A stretch of 64,000 nt of DNA from Thalassobaculum sp. OXR-137 (GCF_034377285.1 NZ_CP139716.1:1-64000); one strand, 5' to 3'. Counted from the stretch's first letter, positions 25,875 to 35,683 are shown. Program-made: numbers and translations. Notes: generated by a model from the sequence alone, not told the origin.

Positions 25875-27319
25875 GCGCCGCTGCGGCTGACCACCGCCTT
25901 CACCGTGCGCAGGGCGATGACTAGGTCGAGCCAGAGCGACCAATTCTTGACGTACCAGGTGTTCAGCCGCATGCGCTGATCGTGGCTGAGGCCGTTGCGC
26001 CCGCTGACCTGCCACAGCCCCGTCAGGCCCGGCCGCATGTGCAGGTAGAAGTCCGCGTGCTCTCCGAAGCCCCCCAACTCCTCCGCCGTCACCGGCCTCG
26101 GCCCGACTAGGCTCATTTCGCCGCGCAGCACGTTCAGGAGCTGTGGGAGCTCATCCAGGCTGTAGGCTCGCATCCACTTCCCGACCAGCGTGACCCGCGG
26201 ATCGTCACGCAGTTTGCGTTGCTTCTGCCACTCCGCCCGACGATTCGCGTCCTGCTCCAGCAGCCGGTTCAGGACGGCTTCGGCATCGGTCCGCATGGTC
26301 CGGAACTTCAGGCAGCGGAACCGCCGGCCGTCCCGTCCGACACGTTCGTGTGCGTACAGGATCGGGCCGCCGTCGCGGGCGATCAGGATAACCGCGAATA
26401 TCGCGAACGGTGCGCTGACCGCCAACAGCGCCAACGACCCGACGTAGTCGAAGGCGCGCTTCGCAATCCGCGCCAGCGGACGGAACATGGGCTCCTGTAC
26501 GGACAGCAGCAGGACGTCCCGGCCAACCAGATGGCAGGCATCCAGCGCGATTACCGGCAGCCCCCCCATGCGATTAACGCTCACGAATGGCAGCCGTTCC
26601 AGCACGAGCCGGGCGATCTTGCCGCGGCCCGCCTCGAGCTCTGCGGCATCGCCGGACAGGACGATCAGTTCGCCACCGTGACGGTTCAGCAGGTCCCGCC
26701 AGCCATCGTGCTGTGCTTCCTCGACCTGTGACAGCGGGCAGGAGGCCACCACCCGATAGCCGAGGTCCCTCTCGGCGTGGAGAATCTCGGTGGTCTCGTC
26801 CAGGCGGCCCGGCGACCCTACCACTACGACCGGGATCTGCCAGAGGCCCGCGATCCTGAGGACCCGGCGCGCAACCTGGCGGGCGAGAAGGATCGCCGCC
26901 ATCGCCAGCGTCCAGGTACAGACAAGCCAGATGCGCGAGATGTCGACCTTCGTCGCGAACTGGATGAAGCCGTCGGCCAGGAGGACCACACCGCAGCCGA
27001 CGACGACATGCTTGATCTCGACCCAGGCCGGCAGTCGTCGCTGGTAGTGGCCTAGGTGCTGGAACGAGGCGATCAGCGCGATGGCGAAGACCAGAAGCTG
27101 CGACGCGCGAGCCGGGACTCCGGCGATCATGAGGTCGCCGATGGATCCGGGCATGCCATACCGGCCGAACTGCAACAAGGGAACGATTGCCAGCAGCAGC
27201 GCGCAGACGATCGCGAGCGCATCCGTCAGCATCAGAACGATCCCGCGAATCATCGCCGGGCTCAGGATGGTCCTCGCGTCGTCGCGGGTCAGCGGACGCT
27301 GCTCTGCTTGGCTTTTCAT
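25868..27319 (-). CDS. Undecaprenyl-phosphate sugar-1-phosphate transferase (initiating transferase, WcaJ/ExoY type)
   Basis: It starts repeat-unit synthesis by moving a sugar-phosphate from a UDP-sugar to undecaprenyl phosphate. The N-terminal half has four membrane helices and a CoA-binding-like domain (VVVVGSPGRLDETTEILHAE). The C-terminal catalytic part starts with helix KRAFDYVGSLALLAVSAPFA and includes YAHERVGRDGRRFRCLKFRT, SLDELPQLLNVLRGEMSLVG with PRPVT, and RPGLTGLWQVSGRN. All catalytic motifs are present. Start ATG 27319 or GTG 27334; neither has a strong ribosome site. It is divergent from the O-antigen ligase-like gene. Confidence 0.92.
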   Translation of the reverse strand: MKSQAEQRPLTRDDARTILSPAMIRGIVLMLTDALAIVCALLLAIVPLLQFGRYGMPGSIGDLMIAGVPARASQLLVFAIALIASFQHLGHYQRRLPAWVEIKHVVVGCGVVLLADGFIQFATKVDISRIWLVCTWTLAMAAILLARQVARRVLRIAGLWQIPVVVVGSPGRLDETTEILHAERDLGYRVVASCPLSQVEEAQHDGWRDLLNRHGGELIVLSGDAAELEAGRGKIARLVLERLPFVSVNRMGGLPVIALDACHLVGRDVLLLSVQEPMFRPLARIAKRAFDYVGSLALLAVSAPFAIFAVILIARDGGPILYAHERVGRDGRRFRCLKFRTMRTDAEAVLNRLLEQDANRRAEWQKQRKLRDDPRVTLVGKWMRAYSLDELPQLLNVLRGEMSLVGPRPVTAEELGGFGEHADFYLHMRPGLTGLWQVSGRNGLSHDQRMRLNTWYVKNWSLWLDLVIALRTVKAVVSRSGAY

Positions 27320-27402
27320 ATTGGGCGTCAGCACAATCGTCTAAGATCTCAGGAACGGTAGGCTCTAAGCACCTTGTCACCGGGCAGGCAAGCCCGCAAT
27401 CT

Positions 27403-28890
27403 ATGAGCCTGAATGGCCGGGGCCGTGTGCGCCTGCCACCGATACTGGCACCAGCTCAAGGCAATGGTAGGGCCGTGGCTCCCTCATACAATTCGGCACT
27501 CTTCCGCTGGCTTCTGCTCGTCGTCGTTCTTGCGCCATTGCCGCTGGGAAGCCACCGGCCTTGGGCCTGGTCCCTCCTGGCGACCGCGGTCGGGCTGCTG
27601 CTCGTCATTTGGGGGGCCGGCGTCTTGTTAGGCCGCGCGCGGGCGCCGGTGTCCCTGGGACGGCTGTGGCCGGTAGCCCTTGCGTTCGTGACCGTGTTGC
27701 TTTGGGCAGTTTTCCAGACCGCCGGCGGCGGCTGGGCCGACCTTCACCATCCGATCTGGGACGAGGCTGCAACGGCCCTCGGGCCTCAGCTCCCAATAGG
27801 CCGCAACTCGGCGATCTCGATGGATCCTACCGCAGGATGGACCGCGCTTCTGAAGCTGACCGCCTACGGCGGCATCTTCTGGCTGGCGACACAACTCGGG
27901 CGGGACCGGTTGCGCGCCCGGCAGGCGGTCATCGCCACCACCGTGGCGGCGATCGCATACTCGACCTATGGCCTCGTGGTCCACTTCTCCGGATGGGATA
28001 CGATCCTCTGGATGAAGAAGTGGGCGTATCTGGGCGACCTGACCGCCACCTTCGTCAATCGCAACGCGTTCGGCGGCTATGCCGGCGTCGGTCTCCTCTG
28101 CTGCCTCGCACTCGCCATGCACGGCCTGAGACCTCGCGAGGAACGGCGGGCACACGACCTCGCCGAGGACCTCCTGGTCCGGGCCGCGCCGTTCATCGTT
28201 GGTAGCCTCGTCATTGGTTTGGCGCTGTTGTTGAGCCACTCCCGCGGTGCCCTGGCGGCTTCGCTGATAGGCATCCTGACCCTGGTGGCGTGTTTCGCGG
28301 TCGGTCGCCTGTTGCGCCCGAAAGCTGCCGTTGTCGCCCTCGCCCTGATCGTCGCGGCGGGGGTCGTGAGCTTCCTGCTCTACGGCGACGGAACGCTGAT
28401 GCGGGCCTTGACCGCCAATGACGAGTTTGCCGACCGAGAGAACCTCTACCGAGTGGTGATGGCGGCCATCGGAGACGCGCCGCTGACCGGCTTCGGGCTC
28501 GGATCGTTCCCGGCTGTCTTCGCCCTGTACCGCGACGGCACCCTTCTCGCTCCGGTCACCTACGAGTTTGCACACTCGGTGCATCTCGAGCTGCTGCTGG
28601 AACTGGGCTGGCCGGCGACCGCCCTGCTGTACTTCGCCTTCGCCTGGATCCTCGGCACGTGCGTCGCCGGCCTCTTCAGGCGGCAGCGCGATCAGCTGTA
28701 CCCGGCGATCGCCATCGCGAGCGCCGCTTTGCTCGGCGCCCACGGCGTCGTCGACTTCAGCGTTCAGATGCCGGCGACCGCCGCGCTGCTGGCGCTCTTA
28801 CTCGGGGTCGGATACGCGCAGTCGTGGAGCACCGGTGGTCACGTCGCCCCGTCGCCCGCCGAGCAGCCGTTCCCGGCGTCTAGTGGCTAG
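27403..28890 (+). CDS. O-antigen ligase/polymerase-family membrane protein (Wzy/WaaL superfamily)
   Basis: A polytopic protein of about 495 residues. The family region lies in the second half: VNRNAFGGYAGVGLLCCLAL near 220, LLLSHSRGALAASLIGILTL near 270, and the large periplasmic loop with GDAPLTGFGLGSFPAVFALY and FAHSVHLELLLELGWPATAL. These are the Wzy_C (PF04932) signatures. It joins repeat units or transfers the polymer. With the protein at 19626-21158 this locus has two polymerase candidates, and this one has the better family evidence. A bidirectional-looking hairpin follows the stop. Confidence 0.88.
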   Translation: MSLNGRGRVRLPPILAPAQGNGRAVAPSYNSALFRWLLLVVVLAPLPLGSHRPWAWSLLATAVGLLLVIWGAGVLLGRARAPVSLGRLWPVALAFVTVLLWAVFQTAGGGWADLHHPIWDEAATALGPQLPIGRNSAISMDPTAGWTALLKLTAYGGIFWLATQLGRDRLRARQAVIATTVAAIAYSTYGLVVHFSGWDTILWMKKWAYLGDLTATFVNRNAFGGYAGVGLLCCLALAMHGLRPREERRAHDLAEDLLVRAAPFIVGSLVIGLALLLSHSRGALAASLIGILTLVACFAVGRLLRPKAAVVALALIVAAGVVSFLLYGDGTLMRALTANDEFADRENLYRVVMAAIGDAPLTGFGLGSFPAVFALYRDGTLLAPVTYEFAHSVHLELLLELGWPATALLYFAFAWILGTCVAGLFRRQRDQLYPAIAIASAALLGAHGVVDFSVQMPATAALLALLLGVGYAQSWSTGGHVAPSPAEQPFPASSG

Positions 28891-28897
28891 AGAAAAT

Positions 28898-28925
28898 CAC
28901 GATCAGATGGAGGCATCTGATCGTG
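28898..28925 (-). terminator. Rho-independent terminator between convergent genes
   Basis: CACGATCAGATG and CATCTGATCGTG make a perfect twelve-base stem with a four-base loop. On the minus strand it is followed by ATTTTCTC, a short U-run, so it fits as terminator of the minus-strand gene at 28941-29639. It may also block readthrough from the + strand. Confidence 0.75.
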
Positions 28926-28940
28926 TCAACCGATCGCGCT

Positions 28941-29639
28941 CTAGGGCATAGGGCTGTAGCGCCGCACGAAATTCTCCATGTCGGCGTCGTCTAGTTCCGA
29001 GAGGGAGCGGCGAACGAACGGTCCAAACCGCGGATCGTCGGCGATCGGTACCAAGGCGTCAGGCGTCGCCAACCAAGTGAAGCGGACCTGACGGCGCAGC
29101 ATCTCCACTGTCTGTTGATCGAGATGCGGCAGCAGCCGGAGACCGAGGGACAGCCGCGATGCCTGCATGACCGGGACGATCGGTCCGGAAAGAAACGACA
29201 TCCGGATAGCGCGGGCCGCAGCGTCCCTGCGGTCGTCGAGGGCATAAAGATATGCTAGACGGGCCCAGGCCGCCGGGTTGCCGGGAGCCGACGCCAGCGA
29301 CCTCTCGGTTGCCGCCGTCGCCTCGGCCACGATCTCGTCGCGATACGGCCCCACCGTCATCAACTCGGCCTGCCGCAACAGGGCGAAACCTCGATCGGAC
29401 TCGCGGTCCCCCTGCATATAGACACGGTCGGCGAGGCCAAGCCTATCGGCGGCGCGCCCTAGATCGTCGGGCGAAACCAGATGCCCGCGGCGCAACTCCC
29501 AAAGGATGGCCTGGCCCTCGACTGCGCTGAGCGCAGCAACGAGTTGCACGGCACCGCTGAACAGCAGCACTGCTCCGACGAACAGGCCGAGCGCTGCCGG
29601 CATTGGCCATGACGGCCGCGCGTCCGGGCTAGTCGGCAT
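28941..29639 (-). CDS. Membrane-anchored helical-repeat protein of the polysaccharide locus, function unknown
   Basis: A 232-residue protein with one N-terminal membrane helix (ALGLFVGAVLLFSGAVQLVA, about 15-35) and a helical, TPR-like periplasmic part. SAPGNPAAWARLAYLYALDD near 125 looks like one TPR unit. The ATG at 29639 gives an 11-base overlap with the end of the Wzc-like gene, so both are on one transcript. Proteins of this build often sit beside Wzc/O-antigen ligase genes and may help assemble the polymerisation complex; that is inference. I do not recognise a named family. Confidence 0.55.
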   Translation of the reverse strand: MPTSPDARPSWPMPAALGLFVGAVLLFSGAVQLVAALSAVEGQAILWELRRGHLVSPDDLGRAADRLGLADRVYMQGDRESDRGFALLRQAELMTVGPYRDEIVAEATAATERSLASAPGNPAAWARLAYLYALDDRRDAAARAIRMSFLSGPIVPVMQASRLSLGLRLLPHLDQQTVEMLRRQVRFTWLATPDALVPIADDPRFGPFVRRSLSELDDADMENFVRRYSPMP

Positions 29640-31935
29640 AATACCCACGATAGCGGCCGTAGTACTGCCCATAGTCGCCGTAGGCGTACCGGGCGTGCTT
29701 CTTCTGGTTCACCTGCGACAGCACCACGCCATGCAGCGGGACCCCCGCCTGGCGCAATAGCTTGATGCCGCTGCGGACCGCGTCGCGTGGCGTCGTGCCC
29801 CATCGGACCAGATAGATCACCCGATCGGCGACCCGGCCGAGCAGCCGGGCGTCCGCGACCGCAAGAGCGGGCGCCGAGTCGATGATGATCCGGTCGTATT
29901 TTGGGGCGAGCTCGCCGATCACGGCTTCTGCACGGCTCTCGCTGATCAGGTCCGCCACGTCCTCCAGGGACCCCGCCGGGAGGAAATCGAGGTTGGGCAT
30001 GACGTCCCGCTGGATGACATCGTCGGCCGTCGCGACTCCCGAAAGGATCTGCACGAGGCCGGTCTCATTGGAGCACTCCAGGATCGTGTGGAGGCGCGGT
30101 CGGTGCATGTCGCCATCAATCAGCAGGACACGCTCCTTCGTCTTGGAGCACATCAGCGCCAGCCCCAGGGTGACGAAGGTTTTGCCCTCCTTCGGCACGG
30201 AGGACGTCACGACCACCGTCGACGCCTCTCCTTCCCGTCGGGTCATATCCAGGTCGAGAGATGTTTTGAGGGTTCTGACCGCATCGGCGAGCTGCGATCT
30301 GGGCCGTTCCAGGACCTGACGAATCAGCCGGTCCGCCTTGCCTCTCATGCTGGGAATGATGGCCACAGTCGGCAGGCCGGTGATCTCCTCGGACTCGTCG
30401 GACGACCGGACCGTGTTATCCAGCCGGTCGATCACCATGACCAGCGCCACGCCGGCCACGAGCGCCATGATGGACATGGTGAAGATGATCAGGTTCTTGC
30501 GGGGTGCGGACGGAGCGCGCGGCACCTCCGCCGGCGAGATGACCCGAGCGTTCGCGCGCTGGATTCGATTCTGGTCCGTCGTCCGCTTGAACCGGGCGAG
30601 AAAAGCCTCGTAGAGCTCCCTGCTGGCCTCTGCCTGGCGTTCCAGTTCGCGAAGACGCAGATCGGCCTCGCCGGCGACGTCGCCCTCCGAGCGAAGCGCC
30701 GCCAGTTCCGCCTCGAGAGCGCGGACATCCGCCCGCGCGACCTCGACGTCGTTCCGCATCGACACCACCACCTTCTGCATCTCGGCGGCGATCTTGCCTC
30801 GGAGCTGCTCGAGGTCGGCCTTCATGGCCACCATCCGCGGGTGCCGGTCGGCGTAGGTCTTCGACGCCTCGGAAATCTGACGAAGCAGGGCGGCCTCCTG
30901 CTCCCGCAACCGCTGGACAAGGGGCGATTGGAGGACGGCACTGGTCGTCTCAAGCGCACCCTGCGACCGGACCACCGCCTCCATCTGCTGAAAACGCGCC
31001 TGCTTCTGAGCCAGCTCGGACCGCGCGAATACCAGGCGAGTATTCACCTCCAAGACCTGCTGGTCGACCACCGTGATCTGCCCGGTGCCCTTGCGTCGAA
31101 GGCCATGCTCGGCGCGGAACTGCTCCGCCGCGGATTCGGCGACGGCAACGTCGTCGCGCAGCACGACCAGCCGTTCGCTAAGCCATTCCGAGACTTGCCG
31201 GGCGTCGTCAAGGCTTGCCTCGAGACGGTCGAGCACGAACAGTTCGGCGATCGTATTTGCGGCCTTCGCCGCCAGGACCGGATCCTCCGCCGTGAACCGG
31301 ATTCCGATGACGAAGGCATTGCGGTTCATCTGAACGTCGAGACGCGAGCGAAACGCCTCGGCCAGGCGGACAAGCTCCCGATCCTCCGCCGTGCTCGAAT
31401 CCTGCCCCCCTGCGCTTTCCTCCTCACCACCACTCAGCTCGGCCAATCGTTGGAACGGATTCAACGACTTCACGAAGTCGGCGACAGGACGTGGCTGTCG
31501 CAGAGCGGGGTTGAACTCCGGATACTCGGATAACCGCAGTTCCTCGACCGCGCGACGCGCCAACGTGGACGACTGAATAATGGCGACCTGGGTTCGCATT
31601 ATCGCTTCGGTGAGGAGGCTCCTGTAGATCGGTCTCTGATCGAGAGCGTCGCCCGCGTTCAAATCCTCGATCACCAGGGTGATGTCGGCGGTGTAGCGGG
31701 ATACGACCTGCTGGAGCACCAGGATGGTCGGCACGATCGCCAGGAGCCAGACGCCCGCGATCAGATACTTGCCTCGCCAGATAACCAGCCAACCCCAGCG
31801 TATCGTGTACCGCAGTTGATCCCGATCCGGTTGGGATCGGGTATCGCCTGCAGAATGATCGCTTGTCGGGGCGCGCCCACGGCTCTTCCTGAGAGGCGTG
31901 GGACTATTTTCGTCATGCGATAGGTGCAACGTCAT
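29629..31935 (-). CDS. Wzc-like polysaccharide co-polymerase with BY-kinase domain
   Basis: This 768-residue inner-membrane protein sets chain length and is an autophosphorylating tyrosine kinase. It has a Wzz domain with the first membrane helix (GKYLIAGVWLLAIVPTILVL near 60) and a long coiled coil (about 270-480). The second helix is NLIIFTMSIMALVAGVALVM. The kinase has SSVPKEGKTFVTLGLALM (Walker A), LLIDGDMHRPRL (Walker A') and RIIIDSAPAL (Walker B). The C-terminus ends in a tyrosine cluster (YAYGDYGQYYGRYRGYYAD), the autophosphorylation site. The ATG at 31935 gives a normal short N-terminus. Kinase and adaptor are fused, as in Proteobacteria. Confidence 0.93.
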   Translation of the reverse strand: MTLHLSHDENSPTPLRKSRGRAPTSDHSAGDTRSQPDRDQLRYTIRWGWLVIWRGKYLIAGVWLLAIVPTILVLQQVVSRYTADITLVIEDLNAGDALDQRPIYRSLLTEAIMRTQVAIIQSSTLARRAVEELRLSEYPEFNPALRQPRPVADFVKSLNPFQRLAELSGGEEESAGGQDSSTAEDRELVRLAEAFRSRLDVQMNRNAFVIGIRFTAEDPVLAAKAANTIAELFVLDRLEASLDDARQVSEWLSERLVVLRDDVAVAESAAEQFRAEHGLRRKGTGQITVVDQQVLEVNTRLVFARSELAQKQARFQQMEAVVRSQGALETTSAVLQSPLVQRLREQEAALLRQISEASKTYADRHPRMVAMKADLEQLRGKIAAEMQKVVVSMRNDVEVARADVRALEAELAALRSEGDVAGEADLRLRELERQAEASRELYEAFLARFKRTTDQNRIQRANARVISPAEVPRAPSAPRKNLIIFTMSIMALVAGVALVMVIDRLDNTVRSSDESEEITGLPTVAIIPSMRGKADRLIRQVLERPRSQLADAVRTLKTSLDLDMTRREGEASTVVVTSSVPKEGKTFVTLGLALMCSKTKERVLLIDGDMHRPRLHTILECSNETGLVQILSGVATADDVIQRDVMPNLDFLPAGSLEDVADLISESRAEAVIGELAPKYDRIIIDSAPALAVADARLLGRVADRVIYLVRWGTTPRDAVRSGIKLLRQAGVPLHGVVLSQVNQKKHARYAYGDYGQYYGRYRGYYAD

Positions 31936-32158
31936 CTCAGCCCAAAGTGATGGCACCAAGCCCCGTAAATCCAGCACCGCCCCGCGCAGCGCCCCACCGG
32001 TCGGCCAGGTTCTGTCTCTGTTTCCTTCCGCGGCGACACGCGTCCGCATGGGTCAGAATGGACCGTTTCTAGCGGAAGATCATTAACTTATCTGCCACTT
32101 TGTGAAACGATGTTATTTATCAGTTGCTGGCATCAAACCGACGAGGGGCAGACAAGGT

Positions 32159-33130
32159 ATGCGTGCAATCGTACTCGGCGCGGGAGGGTTTATTGGCACC
32201 CATCTCGTTCGACGGTTGAAGGCTGAGGGCTACTGGGTTCGGGGTGTTGACGTCAAGCCGCCGCAGTTCGCGCCATCCGAAGCGGACGAGTTCCTTCTTC
32301 TCGACCTGCGGGATCGGTTGGCATGCGCACAGGCCATCGGTGACGGTAGCGACGAGCTGTTCCAGCTTGCGGCCGATATGGGGGGTGCCGGCTACATCTT
32401 TACCGGTCATCACGATGCCGACATCATGCGCAACTCAGCGATGATCAATCTGAATGTGATCGACGCCTGTGCCGCCCGCCCGGTCGACCGGTTGTTCTAT
32501 GCCTCCTCGGCCTGCGTCTATCCGAGCGAGAACCAGCTCGATCCGGCCGCACCCGACTGCGCGGAGGCCTCGGTCTACCCCGCTAATCCCGACAGCGAGT
32601 ATGGCTGGGAGAAGCTGTTCAGCGAGCGTCTCTATCTCGCCGCAGCCCGCAACTATGGCCATACGACGCGGATCGCCCGCTATCACAACGTATTCGGACC
32701 GGAAGGTGCTTGGGCCGACGGCCGGGAGAAGGCGCCGGCGGCGTTGTGCCGCAAGGTCGCGGAGGCGTCCAATGGCGGCGAGGTCGAGATCTGGGGCGAC
32801 GGAAACCAGACCCGGACGTTCCTGTACATCGACGACTGCATCGATGCCACGCTCGCGCTGATACGCTCGGATGTCTGCGAGCCGTTGAACGTCGGCTCGG
32901 AGGAGCTCGTCAGCATCAATCAGATGGCGGAGATGATCGCGGATATCGCCGGCAAGCGCGTTCGGCTGAAGCATGTCGACGGGCCGCAAGGTGTGCGAGG
33001 CCGGAGTTCCGACAATCGCCTCGCCAAACAGCTCCTGGGCTGGGAGCCCAAGGCCTCGCTTCGCGCGGGCCTGGAACAGACCTATGATTGGATCGCTGCT
33101 CAGGTGGCCCAGGCGACCGTCGCCGCCTGA
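32159..33130 (+). CDS. GDP-mannose 3,5-epimerase-like sugar nucleotide epimerase
   Basis: An extended SDR of 323 residues: GAGGFIGTHLVRRL binds NAD, SSACVYPSE holds the catalytic Ser and YGWEK the Tyr/Lys pair. Several stretches match, from memory, plant GDP-mannose 3,5-epimerase: ADMGGAGYIFTGHHDADIMR, ARYHNVFGPEGAWADGREKA followed by PAALCRK, EIWGDGNQTRTFLYIDDCID, and GPQGVRGRSSDN. That enzyme makes GDP-L-galactose, so the polymer may contain L-galactose. The ATG at 32159 is preferred to 32102. It is divergent from wzc and 19 bases before a glycosyltransferase gene. Confidence 0.85.
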   Translation: MRAIVLGAGGFIGTHLVRRLKAEGYWVRGVDVKPPQFAPSEADEFLLLDLRDRLACAQAIGDGSDELFQLAADMGGAGYIFTGHHDADIMRNSAMINLNVIDACAARPVDRLFYASSACVYPSENQLDPAAPDCAEASVYPANPDSEYGWEKLFSERLYLAAARNYGHTTRIARYHNVFGPEGAWADGREKAPAALCRKVAEASNGGEVEIWGDGNQTRTFLYIDDCIDATLALIRSDVCEPLNVGSEELVSINQMAEMIADIAGKRVRLKHVDGPQGVRGRSSDNRLAKQLLGWEPKASLRAGLEQTYDWIAAQVAQATVAA

Positions 33131-33149
33131 AGCGTCTGCCTAACGAACG

Positions 33150-34367
33150 ATGCGAATTCTCGTTCACGACTACGCTGGCCATCCCTTCCAGGCAGAACTC
33201 AGCCGTTGGCTGGCCCGCCATGGCGGGCATTCGGTTCTTCACCTGTATTCCCGCGACATCGAGACGCCCCGGGGCCAGGTAACCCGGCAGGCGGAGGCGC
33301 CGGACGACTTCGAGATCGAGGGCCTGAGCGTCGGGCGTCCGCTAGACAAGTATGGGCTGCTGCGTCGGTTCCTGCAGGAGGAGGCCTACGCCAAGCTGTT
33401 GGGCGAACGGTTGAAAGCCTTTGCACCGGACGTCGTCCTGGCTGCCAACACTCCGCCCTTCGTCCTGCGCCGGATCCTCAAGGCAACGCGCAAGACGGGC
33501 GGCGCCTTCGTATCCTGGGTGCAGGACATCCACTCGATCGCCGCCGCCCGCGTCCTTGCCAACCGAAATCCCCTTCTGAGCCAGCCTGCGCTCTGGCTGC
33601 TGCGTCATGTCGAGTACGGCACGCTTCGACGGTCGGACGGCTTGGTGGTGATCTCGCCCGACTTCGTGCGCGAGCTTGAACGCGGCATCGTCGAACATCC
33701 CAATCTCGCGGTCATCGAGAACTGGGCATCCGCCACCGAGCTGGCCGCCGGGCGTAAGCCCAATCCGTGGTCGGACGCGGCCGGACTGTCCGGGAAGTTC
33801 GTCTTTCTGTACGCGGGGACACTCGGCCTGAAGCACAACCCGAGCCTGCTGGTCGACCTTGCCGCGGCCTTCGCAGACGACCCCTCGGTCGTGATCGCGG
33901 TGGTCAGCCAAGGCCCCGGACGGGTCTACCTTGAGGAGCGCAAGCGCGAGCGTCAGTTGCCCAACCTCGTGCTCTTCGACTTCCAGCCCTACGAGTGCTT
34001 CTCAGACGTGATGGCCAGCGCCGATGTCTCGATCGTGCTGCTCGAGCCGTTCGCCGGCACCATGTCGGTGCCGTCCAAGGTATACAGCTACGTTCTCGCG
34101 GAGCGCCCGATTCTCGGCGCGATCCCCCCCGAGAATCTCGCCCACCGGCTGGTCGAACAGGAGGGCCTCGGCGTCTGCGTCGACGCGACGGACGCCGAGG
34201 CGTTCGCAACGGCTGCCGTCAGCCTGCGCCATGATCCGGAACGTCGGGAGCGGTACGCCGACTGCCAGCGACGCTACGCCGAGAAGGCGTTTGCGATCGA
34301 CCGGATCGGCCGACGCTTCTCGGAAGTCCTGGACGCCGCCGTCCGGCGCGCGCAAGCCCGCCGATAG
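33150..34367 (+). CDS. Glycosyltransferase family 4 (WcaI-like)
   Basis: The 405-residue GT-B enzyme has an N-terminal domain starting MRILVHDYAGHPFQAELSRW and a C-terminal nucleotide-sugar domain. Recognisable parts are FVFLYAGTLGLKHNPSLLVD near 210 and ADVSIVLLEPFAGTMSVPSK followed by VYSYVLAERPIL near 290. SVPSKVYSYVLAERPIL is the pattern of WcaI/colanic-type GT4 enzymes. It follows the epimerase after 19 bases, suggesting that it uses the epimerase's GDP-sugar product. Acceptor and linkage cannot be read. Confidence 0.85.
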   Translation: MRILVHDYAGHPFQAELSRWLARHGGHSVLHLYSRDIETPRGQVTRQAEAPDDFEIEGLSVGRPLDKYGLLRRFLQEEAYAKLLGERLKAFAPDVVLAANTPPFVLRRILKATRKTGGAFVSWVQDIHSIAAARVLANRNPLLSQPALWLLRHVEYGTLRRSDGLVVISPDFVRELERGIVEHPNLAVIENWASATELAAGRKPNPWSDAAGLSGKFVFLYAGTLGLKHNPSLLVDLAAAFADDPSVVIAVVSQGPGRVYLEERKRERQLPNLVLFDFQPYECFSDVMASADVSIVLLEPFAGTMSVPSKVYSYVLAERPILGAIPPENLAHRLVEQEGLGVCVDATDAEAFATAAVSLRHDPERRERYADCQRRYAEKAFAIDRIGRRFSEVLDAAVRRAQARR

Positions 34368-34372
34368 CGTTT

Positions 34373-35683
34373 CTACATCCGGAAGCCGAGACGCACCGTG
34401 GCCACGGTCTGGTCATAGCTGGAACGGTCGTTCGACGAATCGCGCAACCGGTAACCGATCTCCCCACCGACATAGTATTCGGGAGCGAGCGCCCACAGGA
34501 ACCGGGCACGCGCCTCATAGGTGGTGTCTTCACGGTCGACCCCCTCGAACTCCTCGTAGGTCGCGGCCGCATACCCCGTCAGGACGATGTTCCGCTGAAG
34601 CTCGTGCCGCACCAGCAAGCTGCCGCGGTTGGAGATGATCGACGAAGCATTGGTGGTCGTCGTTTCCTGAACCGTCCGCTCAATAGACGGAACCACCAGC
34701 GTTATCCGGCTCGGCGTCCAGTTGAAGCTCGCCTTGATCGCGGGTCCACTGGGGTCCGACAGGCGCTCGTCGTCGTAGTTCTGCTGAAGATAGCCGACCA
34801 GGAAGTCTCCTCGGATGACCTGGGTGATGTCGACGCCGATACCGGTGTAGGCTCGGAAGCCATAGCTGGAACGATCGACGCCATCGTCATCGAACTCGTC
34901 GTCGTACTGCCGGGTATTGGCGGACACCTGAGCGATCGCAGCGTACCCAGGGAACATCTCATACTCTGTGCGTCCGGTGACCTGGTACTCCCAGCGGTCG
35001 CGATCGCTGTTGTTGATTTCCGTTCCGTTAGACGTATCGACGTCCCCGAAGATCCGGCGATCGCCCTGCCCCGTCACACCGTAGGTGAAACCGCCGTCGG
35101 CCCAGCGTGTCCCCAATCGCGTCGTCAAGCCGTAGATCGGCGTTGGTTCGTTCCCGCCCGCGTCATCGGGACTGCCGCGGTCCTCGGTGCGCTTGAAGGC
35201 CTGCAGGAAGGCGTTTGCTTCCCAATCTTTGGAGAAGTCGTAGCGGCCGTCCAGGAACGACTCTGCCCGCAGATGGCTGTCGTCGGTGTACTTCCAGTAC
35301 GAATACTGCTCGACCTCCGCCCCGGCACTGAGCGCATGCTCCCGGAAACGCGAGCGCAGCCGTGCCTTCCCGATGACACGAGTAGCGAAATCGCCCCGGA
35401 CGTCCTCCTTCGTGGCGAAGACGTTCGAATTGTATTCCTGACCAACCTCGATGCTCGGAAACAGCAGGAACTGGCCGAGTTCGACCCCCTTCGGCTGGAA
35501 GGACTCTTCTACCCGCCTCTCGTCGTTCTTTCCGGCGAGGTCGTCGCCCGGATTCAGCTCGGTGGTGATGTTCGCAGCGTTGGCGCGATTTTCAGCGACC
35601 GACCGGGTCTGTGCCATGGTCGTGGTTGTCAGGCTCGTGGACAGAGCCGTCGCTGCCAGCAGGCAGATTACGTGCAATCTCAT
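34373..35683 (-). CDS. Outer-membrane beta-barrel protein of an exopolysaccharide system (BBP2-like)
   Basis: About 436 residues with a signal peptide (ATALSTSLTTTTMAQ, about 1-25). A series of alternating strands follows, rich in Tyr, Arg, Asp and ending YDQTVATVRLGFRM, an aromatic/hydrophobic C-terminus suited to BAM. LFPSIEVGQEYNSNVFATKE near 85 is the opening of the BBP2 (PF10082) family, found in polysaccharide loci. It may help polymer export or attachment alongside the Wza-like protein. The ATG at 35683 follows GGAGG-like bases and gives a clean signal peptide. Confidence 0.8.
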   Translation of the reverse strand: MRLHVICLLAATALSTSLTTTTMAQTRSVAENRANAANITTELNPGDDLAGKNDERRVEESFQPKGVELGQFLLFPSIEVGQEYNSNVFATKEDVRGDFATRVIGKARLRSRFREHALSAGAEVEQYSYWKYTDDSHLRAESFLDGRYDFSKDWEANAFLQAFKRTEDRGSPDDAGGNEPTPIYGLTTRLGTRWADGGFTYGVTGQGDRRIFGDVDTSNGTEINNSDRDRWEYQVTGRTEYEMFPGYAAIAQVSANTRQYDDEFDDDGVDRSSYGFRAYTGIGVDITQVIRGDFLVGYLQQNYDDERLSDPSGPAIKASFNWTPSRITLVVPSIERTVQETTTTNASSIISNRGSLLVRHELQRNIVLTGYAAATYEEFEGVDREDTTYEARARFLWALAPEYYVGGEIGYRLRDSSNDRSSYDQTVATVRLGFRM

